Source: a virus
Length of the DNA: 25,702 bases
Virus record (IMG/VR): IMGVR_UViG_3300030107_003870
Coordinates: 1 to 25,702 of that record
Reading direction: 5' to 3' (one strand)
Shown here: piece by piece, positions 1 through 4,538 of the stretch
Layout: the number at the start of each line of letters is the position of its first letter
Numbering within the stretch: the first letter of the stretch is position 1
Notes under the pieces: generated by a model
The model's input: the letters and a program-made list of their open reading frames with translations, nothing else
The model's database searches: none
What the model was told of the DNA's origin: nothing
Translations under genes and position numbers: made by a program

Positions 1-1
1 T

Positions 2-508
2 ATTCTCATGCATCCTTTCCATATGCTCGGTGTTGCAGGGGTATTCGGTGGAGCTTTATTCGCTGCTATGCATGGAAGTCTCGTTACTTCCTCACTTATT
101 CGTGAGACAACTGAGAATGAGTCGCAAAATTATGGCTACAAGTTTGGTCAAGAAGAAGAGACATATAATATTGTCGCTGCTCACGGCTACTTCGGTAGGT
201 TAATTTTTCAATATGCGAGCTTTAATAATTCTCGTGCTTTACATTTCTTTCTTGCTACTTGGCCAGTCGTTTGCATATGGTTTACATCCATGGGAGTCGC
301 CACTATGGCGTTCAATCTTAACGGGTTTAACTTCAATCAATCTATTGTAGATGCAAATGGTAAGGTTGTTCCTACTTGGGCTGATGTTCTAAACAGAGCT
401 GATCTTGGAATGGAAGTAATGCATGAAAGAAACGCACACAATTTTCCACTAGATTTAGCTTCAGTTAAAACATCTGAGGTTGCTCTAGCTACACCTTCAA
501 TAGGATAA
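2..508 (+). CDS. psbA: Photosystem II D1 protein, C-terminal part (start lies outside the window)
   Basis: This is the reaction-centre protein D1 of photosystem II, a thylakoid membrane protein that binds chlorophyll, plastoquinone, non-haem iron and the manganese cluster. The reading frame enters from the left edge at residue I192 in standard D1 numbering. That numbering fits throughout: H198 in PFHMLG, H215 in AAMHGSL and H272 in RALHFF (iron ligands), S264 in YASFNN, and the cluster ligands H332, E333, H337, D342 and A344 in [16 protein letters not shown] 15-residue extension follows A344, where the CtpA protease normally cuts, so total length would be 359 residues, normal for D1. Cyanophages carry psbA to replace host D1 that turns over quickly during infection. 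No damaged key residue is visible, so the product should be functional. The gene ends 4 bases before the next one. Confidence 0.98.
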   Translation: MLMHPFHMLGVAGVFGGALFAAMHGSLVTSSLIRETTENESQNYGYKFGQEEETYNIVAAHGYFGRLIFQYASFNNSRALHFFLATWPVVCIWFTSMGVATMAFNLNGFNFNQSIVDANGKVVPTWADVLNRADLGMEVMHERNAHNFPLDLASVKTSEVALATPSIG

Positions 509-512
509 TAAA

Positions 513-683
513 ATGCAAGGACCAGTACTACCTAAAGAAACCAGTGGTGGTGGATACAAAGGAAGTGGTAAACCCACAGATCCTAAAGATACTAAGCTAC
601 CCAAAGAAGGGTTAGCAAGAGGAAGAAGACTTAAAGGAAAATACGGAAAAGCATTCACTGATCATAGTAAAAATTATGCCTAG
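513..683 (+). CDS. Small Gly/Lys-rich protein of unknown function (56 aa)
   Basis: I do not recognise this gene. It starts with ATG 4 bases after the psbA stop and encodes 56 residues rich in glycine, lysine and proline (early GGGYKGSGKP, then a basic GRRLKGKYGK stretch near residues 37-46). No membrane segment or signal peptide is seen, and the composition suggests a disordered, possibly nucleic-acid-binding peptide. Its stop overlaps the start of the next small gene by 8 bases, which points to translational coupling. Support for it as a real gene is its snug fit between psbA and the next frame; there is no family assignment. Confidence 0.6.
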   Translation: MQGPVLPKETSGGGYKGSGKPTDPKDTKLPKEGLARGRRLKGKYGKAFTDHSKNYA

Positions 684-813
684 ACCTAATTATGCTGCTG
701 ATGCTAAAAAGTATGGGAAATTTGATGCTAAAGTTAAATCTTCAGCAGGTACTAGTGGTACTAGAAAAATTAAAATACTTTTAGATGCAGCACAAATTTA
801 TAAAGGAGTTTAA
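676..813 (+). CDS. Small basic protein of unknown function (45 aa)
   Basis: This 45-residue protein starts at an ATG inside the tail of the preceding gene (8-base overlap ATGCCTAG). It begins MPRPNYAADAKKYGKF and ends with a possible amphipathic helix, ILLDAAQIYKGV. It is lysine-rich and has no signal peptide or membrane segment. I do not recognise a family. The overlap with the previous gene and the clean end before the structured hli leader make it a credible member of the psbA-hli transcript. Confidence 0.55.
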   Translation: MPRPNYAADAKKYGKFDAKVKSSAGTSGTRKIKILLDAAQIYKGV

Positions 814-820
814 TTCCTTA

Positions 821-848
821 GCGGCGACCCGAACTTTCGTCATCGCCC
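821..848 (+). promoter_or_regulatory. Stem-loop in the leader of hli
   Basis: A nested hairpin is visible: GGCGA (823-827) pairs with TCGCC (843-847), and inside it CGA (830-832) pairs with TCG (837-839) around the loop ACTT. It ends 23 bases before the hli start and has no T-run, so it is not a simple terminator. Known structured RNAs in cyanophages near photosynthesis genes include the PhotoRC and wcaG motifs, the latter noted near high-light-inducible genes. Membership in either family is my guess and was not tested. Confidence 0.4.
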
Positions 849-870
849 AGTACATTTATTTTAAACCATA

Positions 871-1032
871 ATGTCTCAAAACAAATTCGCAACAGAACCC
901 CAAGTAGAAGTAATTGATCAACCTTACTTTGAAAATGCAGAGCGTGTCAATGGACAACTTGCTATGCTTGGGTTCCTTGCAGCAATCGGTTCATATATAT
1001 TTACTGGACAAATCATACCTGGAATATTCTAG
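871..1032 (+). CDS. hli: High-light-inducible protein (single-helix LHC-like)
   Basis: This 53-residue protein carries the chlorophyll-a/b-binding motif of the Hli/HLIP family: AERVNGQLAMLGFLAAIG at residues 23-40, followed by the typical ending YIFTGQIIPGIF. Hli proteins are single-span thylakoid proteins that bind chlorophyll and carotenoid and protect photosystem II while D1 is replaced. Residues 30-44 form the membrane helix. E24 and N27 of the ExxNGR-type motif are present, but the usual arginine is glutamine (Q29). The pairing with psbA is characteristic of cyanophages. Here psbA precedes hli with two small genes between; as I recall, P-SSP7 has hli first. The length is typical for a phage Hli, so the gene appears complete. 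Confidence 0.93.
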   Translation: MSQNKFATEPQVEVIDQPYFENAERVNGQLAMLGFLAAIGSYIFTGQIIPGIF

Positions 1033-1040
1033 GAAACACT

Positions 1041-1139
1041 GGCGGCTCGGTTCGACCCAGTAGAAGCCACCTTAATACCACGTCCGTTCATTCTTCTTTG
1101 AAGAACGCATGAAACCACATCATGGAACGGGGGTGTGGT
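1041..1139 (+). ncRNA. Highly structured, possibly pseudoknotted RNA segment downstream of hli
   Basis: Three helices can be drawn in under 100 bases. Helix B: GGCGGCT (1041-1047) with AGCCACC (1065-1071), one mismatch, enclosing GGT-TCG-ACC (1049-1057). Helix C: CGTTC (1085-1089) with GAACG (1103-1107), continued by TTC (1094-1096) with GAA (1100-1102). Helix D: ACCACA (1114-1119) with TGTGGT (1134-1139). CCGTTC (1084-1089) can instead pair with GAACGG (1125-1130) inside the loop of helix D, giving a pseudoknot that excludes helix C. A GGAG ribosome-binding site (1143-1146) follows directly, so folding could control translation of the mini-gene at 1154. The structure is drawn by hand; the regulatory role is inferred. 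Confidence 0.5.
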
Positions 1140-1153
1140 ACTGGAGTATTACA

Positions 1154-1207
1154 ATGACTGTAACACTAAGGTATCGTGGTGTTGAGTACACAAAAACTAC
1201 AAAGTAA
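1154..1207 (+). CDS. 17-aa peptide with a YRGV core, resembling the start of DUF4278 proteins
   Basis: An ATG at 1154 is preceded by GGAG (1143-1146) at 7-base spacing, one of the better ribosome-binding sites in the left half of the window, and opens a 17-codon frame reading MTVTLRYRGVEYTKTTK. The LxYRGVxY core resembles the N-terminus of cyanobacterial DUF4278 proteins, a short family of unknown role that I recall for its conserved YRG motif. The frame is also open from an upstream ATG at 1109, giving 32 residues beginning MKPHHGTGVWYW, but that start lies between two hairpins with no ribosome-binding site. It could be a host-derived remnant, a leader peptide or a functional microprotein. 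The stop is 10 bases before the next gene. Confidence 0.5.
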   Translation: MTVTLRYRGVEYTKTTK

Positions 1208-1217
1208 TTAACTTAAC

Positions 1218-1574
1218 ATGAAAAAAATTGCACTAGCCCTAGCGGCATCTCTCGCTTCAGCTCCTGCAATGGCTGGCGTTTTTGTAAACGTTGAGTCAAA
1301 CGCATCTTATACAGGCAATGACTATACTTCCCGTACTACTGATCTACATGTAGGTTACGAGGGAGAAGTAAACGATCTTGGATATTATATTCAAGGTGGA
1401 CCAGCTCTCGTAAACGGCGATGCTGTAGACGGATCAACTGAATTCTCAGGCAAAGGTGGTGTGACCATCGCTGCTTCAGAGAAGTTTGATGTGTATGGTG
1501 AAGTATCATTCATTACTGATGGAGATGCTGACAATACATATGGCACTAAACTTGGTGCTAAGTACAAGTTCTAA
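1218..1574 (+). CDS. Secreted small beta-barrel-like protein (118 aa)
   Basis: The first 19 residues (MKKIALALAASLASAPAMA) are a clear Sec signal peptide with an AMA cleavage site, leaving about 99 mature residues. The mature part alternates short strands, rich in glycine and aromatic residues, with charged turns (for example LGYYIQGGPAL and DVYGEVSFIT). It ends in YKF, a terminal phenylalanine as in outer-membrane beta-barrels folded by the BAM machinery. Eight strands would be a small barrel of OmpA/OmpX size. I recall similar small proteins in other marine cyanophages but not a proven function. It is expected in the host periplasm or outer membrane and may alter the infected cell surface. 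It is the last gene before a strong terminator. The fold is inferred from pattern alone. Confidence 0.75.
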   Translation: MKKIALALAASLASAPAMAGVFVNVESNASYTGNDYTSRTTDLHVGYEGEVNDLGYYIQGGPALVNGDAVDGSTEFSGKGGVTIAASEKFDVYGEVSFITDGDADNTYGTKLGAKYKF

Positions 1575-1581
1575 ATTCACT

Positions 1582-1606
1582 GGGGGCGGCGGAACCGTCC
1601 CCTTTT
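1582..1606 (+). terminator. Intrinsic terminator after the photosynthesis module
   Basis: GGGGGCGG (1582-1589) pairs with CCGTCCCC (1595-1602) over eight base pairs, one of them G-T, around a CGGAA loop, and is followed by TTTT at 1603-1606. It lies 7 bases after the stop of the secreted-protein gene and separates the psbA-hli module from the capsid block. Confidence 0.85.
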
Positions 1607-1622
1607 ATTCCTCATTAATACA

Positions 1623-2117
1623 ATGCCTTTTTATACTAATGCTGCTAATAACAGCACAGTCTATTCTTCTGGTGAAGATAACTACAAATCTATCTTAGCT
1701 GCTGATTCTTCTGCGGTAAATAATAGCACAACTGTTGTAGCTATCCCTGAGTTTAAAATTGCTTTAGGTAAGTATGAAAGAATCGTAGGAGAAATCAAAG
1801 GTTTCTTCGATACTGATGCTAGTGCTGATCTTAAAGTACAATTCACTGGACCAGCTTCTTCTGTATTTAAAGTCGCCGTAACAGGTGTCGATCCAGCTGA
1901 TGCTGAAACTTCTGGAGTTGTTGTCGCAACTAACGGAGATCCTGCTGCTATTGCTGTAGCTTCTGCAGGTTCAGACGATGGATTTTTACAAGTAAATTTT
2001 GTAGTTGAAACAGCTGGTACTGCTGGTGATGTTGACTTCAAGTTTGCACAGAATGCTGCTCATGCTTCAAACACTATCTTCTATGAAGGTACATCTCTGA
2101 AGTATTCAAGATTCTAA
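1623..2117 (+). CDS. Probable virion decoration/structural protein (164 aa)
   Basis: The protein has no signal peptide, is rich in Ala, Val and Asp, and looks all-beta. Residues 43-80 (EFKIALGKYERIVGEIKG, then FFDTDASADLKVQFTGPASS) match a pattern I know from many phage structural proteins, where a line such as YxIxGxIxFxxxxxADLKxxFTGP is followed near the end by a strand like GTSLKYSR. Those proteins are usually annotated as virion or decoration proteins of unknown detail. Its position, one gene before the major capsid gene and after a terminator, supports a capsid-associated role. No ribosome-binding site is evident (TTAATACAATG). An additional fibre or stabilising role is possible. The function is inferred from pattern and position. 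Confidence 0.6.
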   Translation: MPFYTNAANNSTVYSSGEDNYKSILAADSSAVNNSTTVVAIPEFKIALGKYERIVGEIKGFFDTDASADLKVQFTGPASSVFKVAVTGVDPADAETSGVVVATNGDPAAIAVASAGSDDGFLQVNFVVETAGTAGDVDFKFAQNAAHASNTIFYEGTSLKYSRF

Positions 2118-2288
2118 ACTACCCAGGAAGAGAGACACCTCAGAGTCGGACCTCTCTTTCATTGGCTTATGGCCCGTTAAAATTACGGATACCCATTTAA
2201 GCTGTCTAGACGGTGGGAGAGACCACAAAAATAAAACAAAAAATTTTCTCAAGCTTGAGAGTCTGTAAACTATACTCTCGAAAAGATA
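2118..2288 (+). promoter_or_regulatory. Structured leader of the capsid gene, possible promoter and RNA-processing region
   Basis: This 171-base gap holds no gene. AAGAGAG (2128-2134) pairs with CTCTCTT (2152-2158). CTCAAGCTTGAG (2248-2259) is a perfect 12-base palindrome. GAGAGT (2257-2262) can pair with ACTCTC (2274-2279), which competes with the palindrome and ends 9 bases before the capsid start. A stretch at 2161-2180, ATTGG followed by CCCGTTAA, recalls the known Syn5 RNA polymerase promoter ATTGGGCACCCGTAA but contains extra bases in the middle, so it is at best a diverged relative. T7 has a strong promoter and RNase III-type hairpins ahead of gene 10, making a similar role plausible here. 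No convincing sigma-70 promoter was found. Confidence 0.4.
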
Positions 2289-3302
2289 ATGGCTAATGCC
2301 ACACAAACCGTACTAGGTACCCTGAATAAGGCGGTAACCTCAACCGCAGGTTCTAACGCCTACAATACCAAGTACGCAACCTATTTGAAGCTGTTCTCAG
2401 GTGAGCTATTTAAAGCTTATGAGTCAGCTACAGTTGCACGTGAAACTGTGCAAAGACGTACCTTGAAGAATGGACGCTCATTGCAGTTCATCTTTACTGG
2501 TCGCATGGAAGCCGCCTATCACACCCCAGGAACTCCTATATTAGGTTCGGGCGATCCTCCAGTTGCAGAGAAAACAATTGTCTGTGACGATCTACTTGTA
2601 AGTTCAGCTTTCGTTTATGATTTAGATGAGACACTTGCACACTATTCTTTAAGGGGAGAAATCTCTAAGAAGATTGGTCATGCTCTAGCTGAAGCTTATG
2701 ATAAAAAAATCTTCCGTACAATTGCTTTAGCAGCAAGAGAAGCACATCCTATTACTGCATCTCCTGGTCCTGAGCCTGGTGGTACAATCATCAAGCTTGG
2801 TTCTGGTAAGCAGTATGATGCTCAAGCATTAGTTGATGCCTTCTTCGAAGCAGCAAGTGTGCTAGATGAAAAGAATGTACCTAAGCAAGGACGTACTGCT
2901 GTATTAGCTCCTCGCCAATACTACGCCTTGATATCTCAAGTAGACTCTAACATCTTAAATAGAGACTTTGGAAACAGCCAAGGTAATCTAAATTCTGGTG
3001 AAGGTCTAGTTGAAATTGCTGGTATTTCTATCAAGCGTTCTAACAACCTACCTTTCCAAGCTGGTACTGTTAATGCAGTAACAGGTGAGAATAATACTTA
3101 CTCTGGTGACTTCACTCATCACGCAGGACTTATCTATCAGAAAGATGCTGCAGGTATTGTTGAAGCTGTTGGTCCTCAAGTTCAAGTAACTTCTGGGGAT
3201 GTATCAGTTTTATACCAAGGAGATGTATTGCTCGGACGTTTAGCTATGGGTGCTGGAACACTTAACCCTGCTGCTGCGATTGAATTACAATCTACAACTT
3301 GA
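2289..3302 (+). CDS. Major capsid protein (T7 gp10-like)
   Basis: This 337-residue protein is the HK97-fold major head protein of the T7 type; T7 gp10A has 345 residues. Recognisable segments are the N-terminal region ending FSGELFKAYESATV (about residues 36-49), ARETVQRRTLKNGRSLQFIF, DDLLVSSAFVYDLDETLAHY (about 100-119), and the helix EISKKIGHALAEAYDKKIFR. The C-terminal part, QVTSGDVSVLYQGDVLLGRLA, is the closing strand region of the family. Several hundred copies assemble the icosahedral head around the scaffold, whose gene is expected upstream of the window. Codons are relatively rich in the forms used by highly expressed genes, as expected for the most abundant virion protein. There is no strong ribosome-binding site; the long structured leader may compensate. 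Confidence 0.97.
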   Translation: MANATQTVLGTLNKAVTSTAGSNAYNTKYATYLKLFSGELFKAYESATVARETVQRRTLKNGRSLQFIFTGRMEAAYHTPGTPILGSGDPPVAEKTIVCDDLLVSSAFVYDLDETLAHYSLRGEISKKIGHALAEAYDKKIFRTIALAAREAHPITASPGPEPGGTIIKLGSGKQYDAQALVDAFFEAASVLDEKNVPKQGRTAVLAPRQYYALISQVDSNILNRDFGNSQGNLNSGEGLVEIAGISIKRSNNLPFQAGTVNAVTGENNTYSGDFTHHAGLIYQKDAAGIVEAVGPQVQVTSGDVSVLYQGDVLLGRLAMGAGTLNPAAAIELQSTT

Positions 3303-3313
3303 GGTAAGCTGAA

Positions 3314-3688
3314 ATGGCTGTACGTCAAGTTAATGAAAACGCTATTGGATCAATTGATAGTAGCGAAACTTGGTACCCTATGCCTCCAGTGGAATGGGGT
3401 AGAGCAGGTGGAGCCGTAGCTAGCCTTACCTTAGTTGGTAATGGTGGTAGTGGCGGCACAAACGGCGCAAGAAATGACAAGGCTACAACCACAGATGGTA
3501 ATGGTACAGGTCTCGTTGTAGACCTTACCATTGCTGGTAATGTGTGTTCAGCTATTGCTGTTTCTGGAGATGCCGATCATGACGGTAATGGATACCGTAT
3601 TGGTGATTTAATCACCGTATCTGCTACGGATGCAAGCACAGCTTCTGCTGTAACTGCTACTGTAGCCTCACTAGAATATGAAGACTAA
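3314..3688 (+). CDS. Small structural protein with a Gly-rich beta module (124 aa)
   Basis: This gene begins 11 bases after the capsid stop and has GAGG at 3301-3304 as its ribosome-binding site. After an N-terminal linker, residues 34-122 form a glycine- and threonine-rich beta module with the signature NGTGLVVDLTI ... GYRIGDLITV ... VTATVASLEY. The same signature occurs inside tail tube protein B of this phage (its residues 208-286), so the two share a module. Such modules are common in cyanophage structural proteins. I infer a virion-associated protein, perhaps a head decoration or head-tail joining component, since it is co-transcribed with the capsid gene. Its exact role is unknown. The stop overlaps the next start as TAATG. 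Confidence 0.65.
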   Translation: MAVRQVNENAIGSIDSSETWYPMPPVEWGRAGGAVASLTLVGNGGSGGTNGARNDKATTTDGNGTGLVVDLTIAGNVCSAIAVSGDADHDGNGYRIGDLITVSATDASTASAVTATVASLEYED

Positions 3689-3852
3689 TGGCAGTATCTA
3701 ACGCAAAAGGAATCTGCACAACTGATGCATCTCGTATCTCTGTGTGCAAATCCAAGACTGGTTCTGCTGGAACTGACTCCGCTGTGAAGTCAGAGACAAA
3801 GAATCTTCGTCTTGCTTATCCAGCCATTGAGTGTAACATCACCAATGTCTGA
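3688..3852 (+). CDS. Small Cys-containing protein of unknown function (54 aa)
   Basis: The start shares its first base with the previous stop (TAATG). The 54-residue product begins MAVSNAKGICTTDASRISVC and has three cysteines (10, 20 and 49), notable because cysteines are scarce in the surrounding structural proteins. No membrane segment is present. I do not recognise a family. It is the last gene before the strong terminator at 3858, so it is made together with the capsid protein and may be a minor virion component. Confidence 0.6.
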   Translation: MAVSNAKGICTTDASRISVCKSKTGSAGTDSAVKSETKNLRLAYPAIECNITNV

Positions 3853-3857
3853 TCTTT

Positions 3858-3887
3858 AGGGGGGTTATCAACACTCCCCTTTTTTTC
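3858..3887 (+). terminator. Intrinsic terminator after the capsid operon
   Basis: AGGGGGGTT (3858-3866) pairs with the segment ending CTCCCCT (3874-3880), with one G-T pair and a small bulge, and is followed by a run of seven T (3880-3886). It lies just downstream of the capsid operon, equivalent to the T7 late terminator after gene 10. It would set capsid transcripts apart from tail and core transcripts. Confidence 0.9.
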
Positions 3888-3902
3888 TTTACAATAATTA
3901 AT

Positions 3903-4538
3903 ATGACCTTTCCTACTTATGCTGTGTCCACCGAACTGGATGCTATAAATCAAATACTTAGCTCTGTGGGACAGGCACCTGTCACCACTTTAGACTTACA
4001 AAACCCTGAAGTTGGTATAGTTCTAGGTACACTACGAGAAGTTAATAGAATGGTTCAAGCTGATGGCTGGACATTTAATAGAGAAAATCATTATGAACTA
4101 TTAGCAGATTCAACAACTTTTGAAATACAGTATCCTCAAAATGCTTTACAAATAGATACTACTCGTTATCAACATTATGATGATTACGATCCTGTACGTC
4201 GTAATGGTAAATTATACGATCGTGGAGAACATACCTTTTTATGGAAAAACGAAGATGGTACACCAAAGAAAATAATATGTGATGTAATTTGGTATTTTGA
4301 TTTTCCCGATGTACCTCCTGCAGTACAGGCATATATAACAGCAAGAGCTGCTAGAATGTGTGCAACAAAAATGATAGGAGATCAAGAAATAAGTGCATTG
4401 TTAGCTGAACAAGAATTACAAACAAGAGCCTCAGCTTTAGAGTATGAGACTAAACAAGGAGATTATACTATGTTTGGTTTCAAAGATGGTGACAATTATT
4501 ATAACAGTTATCAACCTTACGCAGCCTTACAACGATGA
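3903..4538 (+). CDS. Tail tubular protein A (T7 gp11-like gatekeeper)
   Basis: At 211 residues this is close to T7 gp11 (196). The N-terminus TELDAINQILSSVGQAPVTTL is diagnostic for the family, followed by VGIVLGTLREVNRMVQADGWTFN, a central RNGKLYDRGEHTFLWK segment and the helix PPAVQAYITARAARMCATKM. In T7, twelve copies form a ring between the portal and the gp12 nozzle, closing the DNA channel after packaging. It directly precedes tail tube B and overlaps it as ATGA, the standard arrangement. It is the first gene after the capsid terminator. Confidence 0.95.
   Translation: MTFPTYAVSTELDAINQILSSVGQAPVTTLDLQNPEVGIVLGTLREVNRMVQADGWTFNRENHYELLADSTTFEIQYPQNALQIDTTRYQHYDDYDPVRRNGKLYDRGEHTFLWKNEDGTPKKIICDVIWYFDFPDVPPAVQAYITARAARMCATKMIGDQEISALLAEQELQTRASALEYETKQGDYTMFGFKDGDNYYNSYQPYAALQR

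Noticed and set aside
1049-1060. GGTTCGACC resembling the T-arm of a tRNA
   Set aside because: There is no 7-base acceptor stem, anticodon arm or D-arm around it. The sequence is better explained as the inner part of the local hairpin 1041-1071.
1486-1698. 70-codon plus-strand frame across the end of the secreted-protein gene
   Set aside because: It overlaps the real gene, the terminator and the start of the next gene, and has no supporting features.
3270-3314. A T7 10A/10B-like -1 frameshift from the capsid gene into the following gene
   Set aside because: The following gene is in the -1 frame, but that frame has stops at 3281-3283 and 3305-3307 and there is no slippery heptamer at the capsid end, so no fusion can be made.
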